DNA of 64,000 bases from contig NZ_SRSG01000023.1 in NCBI RefSeq assembly GCF_005543295.1, positions 1 through 64,000 on the forward strand, written 5' to 3'. Of the stretch, positions 36,987 to 46,485 are shown one piece after another; positions within the stretch are counted from its first letter, which is position 1; every line of letters begins with the position of its first letter. Both the position numbers and the translations under genes were made by a program. The notes under the pieces are model-generated. The model searched no databases and had not been told where the DNA came from. It saw nothing but the letters and a program-made list of their open reading frames with translations. The DNA comes from Halalkalirubrum salinum. GTDB lineage: Archaea > Halobacteriota > Halobacteria > Halobacteriales > Haloferacaceae.

Positions 36987-37385
36987 ATGACGGATATCGA
37001 AACCACCACAGTTAGCGAGGAAGGGTTTGCAAGCACGAGTCAAGTCGGGGAGTTCGAGCTATCGATCGACGCACTCGATGAGGCCGGCCCGAATCCCAAC
37101 GCCGTTCTCGTCGCCGATTATGCGTCCTGTTTCTTGCCGGCGTTCCGCGTCGGCGCGCAGAAAGAACGCGTTGACGACCTCGGCAAGGTACAGATCGACG
37201 CCGAAGCCGATCTCGACGACGAGGACGACCTCTCGGCGGTTCGATTTACGATTCACGTCGAAGCCGATCTCAGTGACGAACAGTTCGACGCGATCACCGA
37301 GCGCGCAGAGGGTATTTGCCACGTTCACTCGGCGTTGAAACCCGAACTCCACGCCGACGTGACCGTCCACGGCGGCGCGTTCTGA
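36987..37385 (+). CDS. OsmC-family peroxiredoxin
   Basis: About 132 residues. OsmC/Ohr proteins reduce organic hydroperoxides with two cysteines; the first is in ADYASCFLPAFRVGAQ and the second in AEGICHVHSALKPELHADV. Both are present, so it should be active. I choose the ATG at 36987 over an upstream TTG. The C-terminal DVTVHGGAF is typical of the family. Confidence 0.88.
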   Translation: MTDIETTTVSEEGFASTSQVGEFELSIDALDEAGPNPNAVLVADYASCFLPAFRVGAQKERVDDLGKVQIDAEADLDDEDDLSAVRFTIHVEADLSDEQFDAITERAEGICHVHSALKPELHADVTVHGGAF

Positions 37386-37455
37386 GACGGTCTCACAGCC
37401 CGAAAGGGGCGACGCAGTTCAAAACGGCTTACTTTTTGTGGTCCAACAGCAGCAT

Positions 37456-38868
37456 ATGAGTCTCCACGACGACGCCTATCGTGCGCTTTTTGAGCAATCT
37501 AGCGACCCTCTCGTCGTATTCGATCCCAACACAGGGGAGGTGCGCGAGCGCAATCGTCGTTTTGATACACTGTGTGGAGACGAGGAAGGTAATATGGGGC
37601 CCACGTCGATCGAGTCGCTATTTAGCGATAATGCCGGGGATGGCAACGTCCTTACAACGCTTCGGGCGGCCGCTTCGGACGCAGAAAGTATCACCGTCTC
37701 GCTTGAGACGGCATCTGGGGCAATGCAAGTCGACACTGCCCTGTCGACAGTTCAGACAGCTAAAGACAGTCTGGCGATCGCACGAATCTGCTCGCAATCG
37801 CCCTGCGCAGCCAGAGGGAAACTCAAAAGCCAGGTTGTTGACCACGTACCGATCGGGATTCTCCGAACAAAGTTGTCTGACCTAAAGTCAGTTGAGTACG
37901 CGAATCCGACTGCGCAGTCGCTTTTTGCTGTTGATTCTGTGGCGACCCTGCGTGATCGCGGGATCGATACGTTCTACCTCGAACCATCGAGGCGTGAGAA
38001 GGTAACGGAATTAGTAGAACGCGGTCGCGAGCGTGTCCGATACGAGGCGGTGATCCAGACGATGGCGGGTGACACGAAAGACGTGATCGTTACTGGCTTA
38101 CTCGTCACCGACGACACGGGAGCCGAATACTGTTATGAGGTATTTCAGGATGCCACCCGCAGGAAAGAGTACGAAAAACAGCTGCGACGGCAGCGCGACA
38201 ACCTCGAGATTCTGAACGAGATGGTCAGACACGACATCAGAAACGATCTGCAGTTGGTCACGGCGTATGCGAATATGGTTGCAGATCACGTCGACGAGGA
38301 GGCACACTCCTACGTTGAGATTATCCAGAAATACGCTACACACGCCGTTGAGTTGACTCAGACCGCCCGTGACATGGCCGACGTAATGCTCTCGACCGAA
38401 AGCGATCACAAACCGATCGATCTGTGGAGCACGCTCGAAGGCGAACTTGACGCGATTCGTGCTGAGTATCCGAACGCCGCGATAACCGTCGAGGAGACGA
38501 CGGGAGAGACCACTGTCATCGCAGACGAGATGCTCGATTCGGTGTTTCGCAATCTCCTGTCGAACGCAATCCAACACAACGACAAGAAGGTGCCGACAGT
38601 GACCGTCTCAGCAACACGAACGGACGGATCAGTACAGGTAACGATCGCTGACAACGGCCCCGGAATACCGGACGATCAAAAAGAAGACATCTTTGGCAAG
38701 GGCGAGAAGGGTCTCGAGAGCGCAGGGACAGGGATCGGGCTATACCTGGTCAAGAGCCTCACAGAGCTATATGGCGGAACAGTCTGGGTGGAAGACAATG
38801 ACCCAGCGGGTTCGGTATTCGTCGTTGAGTTGCCGATCGCTGATGCCGACGATCGAGAGCGGCGTTGA
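37456..38868 (+). CDS. PAS-domain sensor histidine kinase
   Basis: About 470 residues. Two PAS-like domains (residues about 5-115 and 135-235) precede the kinase core. The H box is MVRHDIRNDLQLV, the N box VFRNLLSNAIQHND, G1 IADNGPGIPDDQ, and G2 GTGIGLYLVKSL. No TM segment, so it is a cytoplasmic sensor. The absence of an adjacent response regulator is usual in haloarchaea. The start is ATG 37456; a GTG six codons earlier is possible. Confidence 0.9.
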   Translation: MSLHDDAYRALFEQSSDPLVVFDPNTGEVRERNRRFDTLCGDEEGNMGPTSIESLFSDNAGDGNVLTTLRAAASDAESITVSLETASGAMQVDTALSTVQTAKDSLAIARICSQSPCAARGKLKSQVVDHVPIGILRTKLSDLKSVEYANPTAQSLFAVDSVATLRDRGIDTFYLEPSRREKVTELVERGRERVRYEAVIQTMAGDTKDVIVTGLLVTDDTGAEYCYEVFQDATRRKEYEKQLRRQRDNLEILNEMVRHDIRNDLQLVTAYANMVADHVDEEAHSYVEIIQKYATHAVELTQTARDMADVMLSTESDHKPIDLWSTLEGELDAIRAEYPNAAITVEETTGETTVIADEMLDSVFRNLLSNAIQHNDKKVPTVTVSATRTDGSVQVTIADNGPGIPDDQKEDIFGKGEKGLESAGTGIGLYLVKSLTELYGGTVWVEDNDPAGSVFVVELPIADADDRERR

Positions 38869-38884
38869 TCGATTGTTCGCTCGA

Positions 38885-39676
38885 TCAGCCAAGCACGCAA
38901 TCGATCTCACTGATCGAATCCAGCACGTAATCGGGCTCGATAGGTGAGTCTGCCAGTCGACGATCGTCGGTGATTCCGGTCTGGACGAGAACAGTAGTCA
39001 TCCCGGCCCGATCGCCAAGGAGAATATCGGTGTCGAGACGATCGCCGATGACAAGACAGCGCTCGGGTGCAGGATCTCCGAGGCGATCGAGTGCCATCGA
39101 TGCGACGTGCGTGGAGGGTTTGCCACAGATGACGTCGACCGATCGCTCGGTAACTGTCTCGATTGCGCCGATAATCGCGCCAGATCCCGGAATGTTGCCC
39201 GTGTCGGTCGGGATGACGATATCGGGGTCAGTTCCAATAAACGGGACCTCCGGATCTGCGAGCACTCGAAGCCCCTGTTGCATGTCGTCGTAACTAAACG
39301 CAAAGTCGATCGACGCAACGAACACGTCAGCATCAGTGGGGTGATTGGCCACTGTAATCCCCGCATCGGTGAACTGTTCGGCCAGTTCAGCCTCGCCAAC
39401 GAGGTAGACCGTGTCACCGTGGTACTCTTCGTCTAAGTACGATGTCGTTGCAGTTCCAGCAGTGATGACCTCCGCTGCGTCGACATCGAACCCCGCACTC
39501 GTGAGCCGGCGCTCGTACGCTGGGGGGCGTTTCGTTGGATTGTTCGAGACGAACAACCGATCCAGCCCGGCACCGTCGATCGCACTGAGCCCGCGATCGG
39601 CTCCGTCAATTGGCGTATCGCCACGGACGATCGTCCCGTCGACGTCAATAATCGCAGCCTGATAGTCCATACCCAT
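38885..39676 (-). CDS. HAD-IIA family phosphatase
   Basis: About 263 residues. HAD motif I is AAIIDVDGTIVRG, followed by the IIA-type cap and LFVSNNPTKRP; motif IV region reads VIGDRLDTDILLGDRAGM. Enzymes of this kind dephosphorylate sugar phosphates or nucleotides. It is convergent with the histidine kinase and divergent from the pterin/flavin cluster. A role as the missing phosphatase of riboflavin synthesis would fit the neighbourhood but is inference. I choose ATG 39676. Confidence 0.88.
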   Translation of the reverse strand: MGMDYQAAIIDVDGTIVRGDTPIDGADRGLSAIDGAGLDRLFVSNNPTKRPPAYERRLTSAGFDVDAAEVITAGTATTSYLDEEYHGDTVYLVGEAELAEQFTDAGITVANHPTDADVFVASIDFAFSYDDMQQGLRVLADPEVPFIGTDPDIVIPTDTGNIPGSGAIIGAIETVTERSVDVICGKPSTHVASMALDRLGDPAPERCLVIGDRLDTDILLGDRAGMTTVLVQTGITDDRRLADSPIEPDYVLDSISEIDCVLG

Positions 39677-39783
39677 AGTACGTGATCTCTGTAGTTGTAT
39701 TCGCCGATCGCTCATTTGCATTGGCACCTGCCGGGCTCATTCCGCGAATGTGACGCCCAACAAAAACGGAAAGACACTACCTT

Positions 39784-40587
39784 GTGCAAACCGAACCAAC
39801 GTGTACTGTGACGAGAACCCAGTTGACGCTCATCCAGATCGACAACTACGGACCGTGGACGGTCACGCCCGAACCACGCCGGGAGATGGACCTCCAGACC
39901 TTGCAATCCCGCCTATTTGCGGACATCGCTCAGTTTATCGGGAGTCGGGACGGCTACGTCTTTTTTACACGGTTTGACAACATGATCGCGGTGACGAATG
40001 GGATGGACGAGCGCGATCACCGGACGCTGCAAGAGAGCGTGCGGAACCGCTATCCGGTGACGATCAGCCTCGGGATTGGTGTCGCCGAAACGCCTGCCAA
40101 AGCGCTATCGGCGGCCACAGAGCGTCTGCAGGCGGCGGGAAGTGCCCAGGACGCGAATCGGACAGAGGTTCTCGGCGGCTCATATCTCTCTGCGGTGGCA
40201 CCGAATGATGTTTCGATCGCGCATTTTGACGTCAATAACGCGACAGATAAGTACACCGATAAGCTCAATGAGTTTGACTCGTTCATCCATATCGAACGAA
40301 GCTACGCCTCGCTCATGGAACACATGCGGCGCGAACACGGCGCGCTGTCGTTTTTTGTGGGCGGAGACAACATCATCGCGATCTGTCCGTCACTCGATGT
40401 GGGCGCGTATCGGGCGGCGATCGATGCGGTCCGCGAAGACGTTGGCGTCGAGCTAAAGGTCGGCGTCGGCCGCGGAGAGTCCGCTCACGACGCGGGGATC
40501 GCGGCGAAACACGCCCTCGAGGACTGCCGGTACGACGGGACGACAGTCGAGTTCGCCGGACAACGCGCACACGCAACGAGTGACTGA
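39784..40587 (+). CDS. GTP cyclohydrolase III (IIa), ArfA type
   Basis: A 267-residue archaeal GTP cyclohydrolase that opens the GTP ring to give 2-amino-5-formylamino-6-ribosylamino-pyrimidinone phosphate, the first step to riboflavin and coenzyme F420 in archaea. It has two similar halves with QIDNYGPWTVTPEPRREMD, FFTRFDNMIAVTNGM and GALSFFVGGDNIIAICP, resembling cyclase-type active sites. Starts at GTG 39784. The next gene begins on the last base of its stop codon. Confidence 0.9.
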   Translation: MQTEPTCTVTRTQLTLIQIDNYGPWTVTPEPRREMDLQTLQSRLFADIAQFIGSRDGYVFFTRFDNMIAVTNGMDERDHRTLQESVRNRYPVTISLGIGVAETPAKALSAATERLQAAGSAQDANRTEVLGGSYLSAVAPNDVSIAHFDVNNATDKYTDKLNEFDSFIHIERSYASLMEHMRREHGALSFFVGGDNIIAICPSLDVGAYRAAIDAVREDVGVELKVGVGRGESAHDAGIAAKHALEDCRYDGTTVEFAGQRAHATSD

Positions 40588-41633
40588 TGACCGCCAGCCG
40601 TCGATCGCTGTTTTTCACCGGCCCGCGATCGGTGTCGATCCGCGAGCGATCGGCTATCGATCTCGCTGCAGATGAACTGCTCGTCGATACCGAGTATTCT
40701 GCAATCAGTCCTGGGACAGAGCTACTCGTCTACCGGGGCGAAGCACCCGACGAGATGGCCGCCGACACGAAGATTGACTCGCTTTCGGGCTCGCTGTCGT
40801 ATCCCTTGCAGTACGGCTATGCGGCGGTTGGGTCAGTGCGTGAGACGGGCTCGGCGGTGTCTGATCGATGGCTCGGCGAGACAGTGTTTGGCTTCAACCC
40901 GCACGAGACGCACTTTAGCACTGAGCCGGATGCAGTGGTGGCGATTCCCGACGCGATCGATCCGGCCCACGCCACGTTGCTGCCGACCATCGAGACCGCT
41001 ATTTCGCTTGTACACGACGGCGCACCGATCCTCGGAGAGCGAGTGGTCGTTTTCGGGCAGGGGCCGATCGGGCTCGCATTGACCGCGGTTCTCGCTGGAT
41101 TTCCCCTCGAGCGGCTTGTCACCGTTGAACCGCTCGAACAACGACGAGCGATCTCAATTGAGATGGGTGCAGACTCGAGTGTCCACCCAGATAGTCTGGC
41201 CGACGCGATCGACCCACCGACGGGCGATGCGGATCCCTCAGGCGCAGACCTCGTCTTCGAAATCTCCGGGAACCCAGAGGCGCTGGACGACGCGGTCGGT
41301 GTGACGGGATACGACGGCCGCGTGGTCCTCGGGTCGTGGTACGGCACCAAGCCGGTCGAACTGAATCTCGGGGGTCGGTTTCACCGCAGTCGAATCGAAG
41401 TTATCTCGAGTCAGGTGAGTACCTTCGATCCATCCTTGCGCGGACGGTGGACACGGGATCGTCGCTACGACGCCGCGTGGGAGCAGCTTCGATCGATCGA
41501 TGCGGATCAGTTACTGACCGATCGGGTGCCGTTTTTACACGCTGAGCGCGCGTATGAGCGACTCAACTCGACGCCAGAGCAATGCGTCTGCGCATTGCTT
41601 GAGTACGACGATACCACGCTACCTGACGTGTGA
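40587..41633 (+). CDS. alcohol-dehydrogenase-like protein of the pterin cluster
   Basis: A 348-residue MDR-type dehydrogenase. The N-terminal catalytic domain begins FFTGPRSVSIRERSA with YSAISPGTELLVYRGE, and the nucleotide-binding motif is VVFGQGPIGLALTAVLAG. It lacks the usual cluster of structural zinc cysteines. Located between GTP cyclohydrolase III and the PTPS-like gene, overlapping the former by one base, it probably belongs to a pterin or deazaflavin pathway, though its substrate is unknown. The gene ends in the first unit of a 43-bp repeat. Confidence 0.85.
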   Translation: MTASRRSLFFTGPRSVSIRERSAIDLAADELLVDTEYSAISPGTELLVYRGEAPDEMAADTKIDSLSGSLSYPLQYGYAAVGSVRETGSAVSDRWLGETVFGFNPHETHFSTEPDAVVAIPDAIDPAHATLLPTIETAISLVHDGAPILGERVVVFGQGPIGLALTAVLAGFPLERLVTVEPLEQRRAISIEMGADSSVHPDSLADAIDPPTGDADPSGADLVFEISGNPEALDDAVGVTGYDGRVVLGSWYGTKPVELNLGGRFHRSRIEVISSQVSTFDPSLRGRWTRDRRYDAAWEQLRSIDADQLLTDRVPFLHAERAYERLNSTPEQCVCALLEYDDTTLPDV

Positions 41634-41774
41634 GATCAGTCTTGCGTACGGCGACGCCACGTTATCGGACGTATGATACCAGACTAGTGCGCGACGACAC
41701 CACATTATCGGACGTGTGAGGTCAGGCTGGTGTACGAGAACGTCACGTTGTCCGACATATGATCCAGACTAGTC
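41603..41774. repeat. 43-bp degenerate tandem repeat, four units
   Basis: Units begin near 41603, 41646, 41689 and 41732, each of the form GTACGacgataCCACGcTa followed by a TGA-containing segment. The first unit is the last codons and stop of the dehydrogenase gene. The other units carry many substitutions, so the duplication is old. Noncoding after the first unit. Confidence 0.8.
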
Positions 41775-41819
41775 TGTGTTAATTAATTTACTAGCGCCGC
41801 TAATACTCCACACACACAC

Positions 41820-42296
41820 ATGTCACCGGATACGCCGAACAATGTCGGACGTGAATCAGAAAATACTGCAGTAGGTCCCAAATCGGACGACTCGGCCGCC
41901 GGAGGTGAACGCTCCGGGACGTACACTGTCTCTGTCGAGCGATCGTTCATTGCGCAACACTACCTCACTGTTCCGAATCCGGGTCCAGAAGGAACCCTTC
42001 ACTCACATCAGTTTACCCTTGACGTCACGTTCAGTGGACCCTCGCTGAACCAGTTCGGCTACCTCGTTGACATTGATGCGGTCAACCAAGCGATCGATTC
42101 GATCGTCGAGACGTACGCCGACGAGACGCTAAACGATCTACCGGCCTTCGAGGGGCTAAACCCGAGTGTCGAGCACTTCAGCCGGATCGTCTGCGAGGAC
42201 GTCCTCGATGATACCGAGCTTTCCGTTCCCGATCGGCTCACCGTTCGGATCTGGGAGGACGACAGCGCGTCAGCCTCGTACGAACGAGCGATCTGA
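41820..42296 (+). CDS. 6-pyruvoyl-tetrahydropterin synthase/QueD family protein
   Basis: A 158-residue protein. Zinc-binding histidines are in SFIAQHYLTV and GTLHSHQFTLDVTF; the catalytic region NPSVEHFSRIVCEDVL follows and then VRIWEDDSASASYE. The first 35 residues are a disordered acidic extension. The family makes pterins or 6-carboxytetrahydropterin for queuosine-type bases (archaeosine). An AT-rich promoter (TTAATTAATTTA, 41780-41791) precedes it, so it may have its own transcript. Confidence 0.88.
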   Translation: MSPDTPNNVGRESENTAVGPKSDDSAAGGERSGTYTVSVERSFIAQHYLTVPNPGPEGTLHSHQFTLDVTFSGPSLNQFGYLVDIDAVNQAIDSIVETYADETLNDLPAFEGLNPSVEHFSRIVCEDVLDDTELSVPDRLTVRIWEDDSASASYERAI

Positions 42297-42396
42297 GACA
42301 GCGCGCCTTCGGACCAGCAACTGCGTCACGGTGGTCACAGCGGGAACCACCAGTCAAAAGAGCCGAACATATACCCGGCGGGCCCGTACAGACGCT

Positions 42397-44295
42397 ATGG
42401 CCGACCGTCACGGCACGGACGAATCGCCCGATCGTGATCCCCACGACTCATCCGATCGTGATCCCGAGAACTCTCCCGCGAGTGAGAGCCAGCCGGCGAT
42501 CGACATCGACGCGGTATACGACGTGATCGAGGACCATGAGCGGCCGATGGTAACCGCGAGCGAACTCGCCCGAGCGTTCGAGATCACACAGGCAGCGGCG
42601 ATCGACCTCCTGGAATCCTTCGAATCCGACGGCGCTGTCGATCGGTTTGACGTCGAGTCCGACCCGATCGTCTGGTATCCGACTGATCTTGCTGCGGTCG
42701 CCCGCCGCGAGCGGATCGTCCTGTTTGACAAGCGACGGGAGATTGTCGTCGATCAGCCCACCCAACGAACCCGGGCCACGCTGTTTCAGTTCGCGCATCT
42801 GGTCGATTCGACCGGGACAGACCCCGGGACGCGTGGGTACCTCTACCGGATTCGCCCAGAGGATATCTGGGCGGCCCCCTTTGAGGAACTCTCGGCGCTG
42901 TTGCGTTCGGTTCGATCGGTACTGCCACGTCGGTCCTCGTATCTCGAAGAGTGGATTTCTGATCAGTGGAACCGGGCCCACCAGTTCACGCTACGGACCC
43001 ATCCAGACGGCTACGTCGTTCTCGAAGCGGCGACTGAGAACTTGATGGGCAACGTTGCAAGACAGAAACTGTCGGAAGATCATCTCCACGCGCCGATATC
43101 GGACACTGAAAGCTGGGTCCGCGAGGAGGCGATCGGCGAGATCAAGCGGACCCTCTACGACGCAGGGTATCCAGTCGTCGACGCCCGAGAGCTCGAAACC
43201 GGCGATCCGGTTGATATCGAACTGTCCACGTCGTTGCGACCCTATCAGGAGGAGTGGATCGAAACGTTCCTCGATCGCAACGCCGGCATATACGTCGGCC
43301 CGCCCGGCAGCGGAAAGACGATCGCTGCACTCGGGACGATGGCTGCGATCGGCGGGGAAACGCTCGTGCTCGTACCGAGCCGTGAATTGGCCAGCCAGTG
43401 GCGTGACGAACTGGATAAACACACCACAATCGATCCGGCAGACGTCGGCGAGTACCACGGTGGCGAGAAAGATATCTCGCCGGTAACGATCGCCACCTAC
43501 CAGACGGCCGGAATGGATCGACACCGCCACCTCTTCGACTCGCGAAAATGGGGGTTGATCGTCTATGACGAATGCCAACACATTCCAAGCAACGTGTTTA
43601 GACGGAGCGCCGACCTCCAGGCGGTCCACCGGCTTGGTCTCTCGGCGTCACCAGTCCGCGAGGACGACAAGGAGGCTGAGATATTCACGCTGATCGGCCC
43701 GCCGATCGGGACCGACTGGTCGGCGCTGATCGACGAGGGATTCGTCGTCGAACCGGAACTAGAGATCCGCTACGTTCCCTGGCGCGACGACACCGCGCAA
43801 AATGAGTATTCCAGCGCGGATGGCCGCGAACGGTACCGGCTGGCAGCGATGAACCCTGCAAAGATCGAAGAAACCAGATACTTGCTCGCGCGGAATCCTA
43901 CCGCGAAGGCCCTCGTCTTCGTCGAGTATCTCGAACAGGGCCGCGAACTCGCCGAGGCGTTGTCGGTTCCGTTTCTCAGCGGCGAGACACCCCACTACGA
44001 GCGCCAGCGGCTGTTAGATGCGTTTCAGGACGGTGAAGAGCGAACCCTCGTCGTCTCTCGGATCGCCGACGAGGGGATCGACCTGCCGAACGCCGAGTTG
44101 GCGATCGTCGCCTCAGGGCTTGGCGGCTCTCGTCGACAGGGAACCCAGCGAGCTGGCCGGACGATGCGGCCAGCCGGAAGCTCGATCGTCCATGTGCTCG
44201 CGACGCGAGGCACCCGGGAGGAGGACTTCGCCCGCCGACAGCTTACTCACCTTGCTGGCAAGGGAATCAAGATCAGAGAGACAAACGTCGGGTGA
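42397..44295 (+). CDS. XPB/Rad25-like superfamily 2 helicase
   Basis: About 632 residues from the ATG at 42397. The first 270 carry an acidic tail and a winged helix (TASELARAFEITQAAAIDLL). The helicase core has Walker A GPPGSGKTIAALG, DEAH-like IVYDECQHIPSN, the SAS-type LGLSASPVRED, and C-terminal motif VI QGTQRAGRTMRP. Archaeal XPB-like helicases act in DNA repair or transcription. No Bax1 nuclease gene is adjacent, which would be the usual partner. Confidence 0.88.
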   Translation: MADRHGTDESPDRDPHDSSDRDPENSPASESQPAIDIDAVYDVIEDHERPMVTASELARAFEITQAAAIDLLESFESDGAVDRFDVESDPIVWYPTDLAAVARRERIVLFDKRREIVVDQPTQRTRATLFQFAHLVDSTGTDPGTRGYLYRIRPEDIWAAPFEELSALLRSVRSVLPRRSSYLEEWISDQWNRAHQFTLRTHPDGYVVLEAATENLMGNVARQKLSEDHLHAPISDTESWVREEAIGEIKRTLYDAGYPVVDARELETGDPVDIELSTSLRPYQEEWIETFLDRNAGIYVGPPGSGKTIAALGTMAAIGGETLVLVPSRELASQWRDELDKHTTIDPADVGEYHGGEKDISPVTIATYQTAGMDRHRHLFDSRKWGLIVYDECQHIPSNVFRRSADLQAVHRLGLSASPVREDDKEAEIFTLIGPPIGTDWSALIDEGFVVEPELEIRYVPWRDDTAQNEYSSADGRERYRLAAMNPAKIEETRYLLARNPTAKALVFVEYLEQGRELAEALSVPFLSGETPHYERQRLLDAFQDGEERTLVVSRIADEGIDLPNAELAIVASGLGGSRRQGTQRAGRTMRPAGSSIVHVLATRGTREEDFARRQLTHLAGKGIKIRETNVG

Positions 44296-44335
44296 TCACC
44301 GAGGTGGGGTTGATAATTCGAGGTGCGGTCGATCG

Positions 44336-45403
44336 TTACGACTCGATCGCGGCTCCGACCGCATCCATAACCCGATCGACCTTCTCAATTGTCGCGTTGT
44401 AGCCCATGTGACCGATTCTGGGGATGTCGTCTTCCATCTTGCCGAGCCCGGTTCCGAGGACGATATCTGTCTCCTTCGCCACGCGTTGTTGGATCGTCGT
44501 CGCCTCCCCAGGAAGGCTGAAGGCGGTCACGGTTGGGGATGATCGCTCTGGCTCGGGATACAGTTCAAGCCCAAGCTCCGCTCCGCGAGTGCGACAGCGC
44601 TCGGCAGCCTCGCGGTGGCGATCGTAGACGGCGTCGGTCCCCTCTTCGAGAATGCGATCGACCGCGACCGACAGCGCCGCTACGAGCGCGTCGAGGTGGG
44701 TGTACGGAAAGCCCTCCGAGACATCTCGCCACGGTAAGAAATTAGTGTACAATGATGTGGGGTCTCGTTTCTCCATTCGCTCCCACGCGCGATCGCTGAT
44801 TGCGGCTGTCGTCAGTCCCGGCGGTGCGCTGAAACACTTCTGTGAGCCCCCCAGACAGACGTCGATCCGATCGGTCGGGACTGGTGTCCCGCCGAGCGAG
44901 GAAACTGCGTCGACGACAGTGAGCGCGCCGTGGTCGCTGATTCTGTCCAAGACAGGATCGAGATCGTTGAGCGTTCCAGTCGGGGTCTCACAGTGGACCA
45001 TCGTCGCGAAATCGAACGGTTCACCAGCCGCCTCAGCATCTGCGATCGCTCGATCGAGGGCCTCAAAATCGTATCCCGCGTCGTAGTCCGTGGTAACCAA
45101 CGTTGCGTCTCCGTCGTAGGCGTCAACGAAGTCCGCGAAGCCGTCGCCGTACAGCCCGTTTGAGACACAGAGGACGCGATCGCCAGGGGAAACGAGCGAG
45201 GCGATCGCCGCTTCCAGCCCGAGGATTCCCTCCCCGCCGGGGACGACAACATCGTGATCGGTGCCGTAGATCTGTGCGAGGTTGTCGGTAAGTCGATCGT
45301 AGCGATCGGCGAACGACGGATCCATGTCTGGGTTCGGCTGTGGCTCGGCCATCGCTTCGCGGACCTCCGGTGGGACCGCGGTCGGTCCCGGGGTAAAGAG
45401 CAT
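44336..45403 (-). CDS. class V pyridoxal-phosphate aminotransferase
   Basis: A 355-residue enzyme of the serine/alanine-glyoxylate aminotransferase group. It starts LFTPGPTAVPPEVREAM; the PLP-binding Asp lies in ALTVVDAVSSLGG, and the Schiff-base Lys in CLGGSQKCFSAPPG. It would transfer amino groups between alanine or serine and glyoxylate-like acceptors. Convergent with the helicase gene. Length matches the family. Confidence 0.9.
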   Translation of the reverse strand: MLFTPGPTAVPPEVREAMAEPQPNPDMDPSFADRYDRLTDNLAQIYGTDHDVVVPGGEGILGLEAAIASLVSPGDRVLCVSNGLYGDGFADFVDAYDGDATLVTTDYDAGYDFEALDRAIADAEAAGEPFDFATMVHCETPTGTLNDLDPVLDRISDHGALTVVDAVSSLGGTPVPTDRIDVCLGGSQKCFSAPPGLTTAAISDRAWERMEKRDPTSLYTNFLPWRDVSEGFPYTHLDALVAALSVAVDRILEEGTDAVYDRHREAAERCRTRGAELGLELYPEPERSSPTVTAFSLPGEATTIQQRVAKETDIVLGTGLGKMEDDIPRIGHMGYNATIEKVDRVMDAVGAAIES

Positions 45404-45445
45404 ACGCCACGATCGGGCGGTCGCAAACCTAAAGCTGTCTCTCGA

Positions 45446-46258
45446 TCAGCCGCCAATGTTCACATCACTGTTGCCCTTGTCGCCGTCGTCGAAGGCCGGC
45501 TCCGTCCAGCGATCGTCTGGCTCGACTGCTGAGACAGCGTGTTCGATTTCAGCTTCGGTGTAGTCGATATCGCTCAGGATCATGTTCAACCGCTGCCAAC
45601 GCGCGCTCAGTTCGGACTCGCCCTCTGGACCGACCCGCGCGCCGTGACGCTTGAAAAACCGCGTCCCGCGATCGCGCTTCGACCCTTCGCCAGTATGGCC
45701 GTCAAAGATCACATCGTAGCGTTCCTCAGGTTTGAGGTCACCAACCGGGAAGTCGATCGTTGGCTCGCTCCCATCTTTGTGGGCCTTAGCGCGTTCCTCT
45801 GCGACAGCCCCGAAGAACGCGTCGGCATTGGCCGCCTCTCGTGTGGAGGGCGCACGGGCGGCTGCCAGAGCGGCGTGGATCGCACACAGTCGGCCTCTCC
45901 AGGAGTCGGGCTCCCAGCGATCGGTCGCCAGTTCCTCGTAGCGTTCGATCGTCAGCGCAATCTGCTCGCCGGCTTTGAGATCCTCGACGACGTAGAGATT
46001 CAGTCGATCCCAGAGGTTCCACGCGTACCCCGATCGAGCGAGTTCCCAGGCGGCCCAGGCGGCGATTTCTTCGTCCGATCGCCGTACGGCCTTCTGGAGA
46101 AGACTCGACACCGCATAGCGGCTGTAGCCGCCGTCGGTCTCGTTCGGGGCTTTCTCCTCGCCGAAATCGTTCGTTCCCGTCGCCTCCGGTGGCGTATCTG
46201 TCTCCACGGAGCCGTCCGTCCCAAAGGTCGCCTGGCGGGTCCCGCGATCGTCGCTCAT
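45446..46258 (-). CDS. haloarchaeal protein with MgsA/RarA C-terminal-like helices
   Basis: About 270 residues from ATG 46258. After a 40-residue acidic N terminus, residues 45-130 (AVSSLLQKAVRRSDEEIAAW, then YVVEDLKAGEQIALTIERYE) resemble the helical C-terminal domain of MgsA/RarA-type clamp-loader-like ATPases, but no ATPase domain is present. The C terminus is acidic. Function unknown. It lies upstream of tRNA-Tyr on the opposite strand and belongs to the host side of the provirus junction. Confidence 0.72.
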   Translation of the reverse strand: MSDDRGTRQATFGTDGSVETDTPPEATGTNDFGEEKAPNETDGGYSRYAVSSLLQKAVRRSDEEIAAWAAWELARSGYAWNLWDRLNLYVVEDLKAGEQIALTIERYEELATDRWEPDSWRGRLCAIHAALAAARAPSTREAANADAFFGAVAEERAKAHKDGSEPTIDFPVGDLKPEERYDVIFDGHTGEGSKRDRGTRFFKRHGARVGPEGESELSARWQRLNMILSDIDYTEAEIEHAVSAVEPDDRWTEPAFDDGDKGNSDVNIGG

Positions 46259-46411
46259 ACCCCGCCGTTCGGGTGTTGTGCGCAAAAACGCTTGTCCGTC
46301 GTGGCTGTGTTGTGGGCGATCGCCTTGCTATGTGTGGGTGTTACAATCAAGGGACGACGATGCGATCGAATGAGAATTCTTAAGTCAGTTCAAGCGGCTA
46401 TCTGCATGTAC

Positions 46412-46485
46412 CCGCCCTTAGCTCAGCCTGGTAGAGCAGCCGACTGTAGATCGGCTTGTCCCCCGTTCAATTCGGGGAGGGCGGA
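46412..46485 (+). tRNA. tRNA-Tyr (GTA anticodon), provirus integration target
   Basis: 74 bases. The acceptor stem CCGCCCT (46412-46418) pairs with AGGGCGG (46478-46484), discriminator A. The anticodon arm (46439-46455) has loop CTGTAGA with GTA at 46446-46448. No intron. The last 13 bases are also the attL core of the provirus, so the tRNA stays complete after integration. The T-rich sequence that normally ends the tRNA transcript is not here but beside attR at 61022. Confidence 0.95.
46473..46485 (+). other. attL core (13 bp) in tRNA-Tyr
   Basis: CGGGGAGGGCGGA, the 3' T-stem and acceptor end of tRNA-Tyr. Identical to 61009-61021. Bases on either side differ between the two sites, so 13 bp is the full identity. 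Confidence 0.88.

Noticed and set aside
42166-42396. Extended N terminus of the XPB-like helicase
   Set aside because: The extra 77 residues overlap the end of the PTPS-like gene in another frame and have no acidic character; the ATG at 42397 starts a typical acidic tail.
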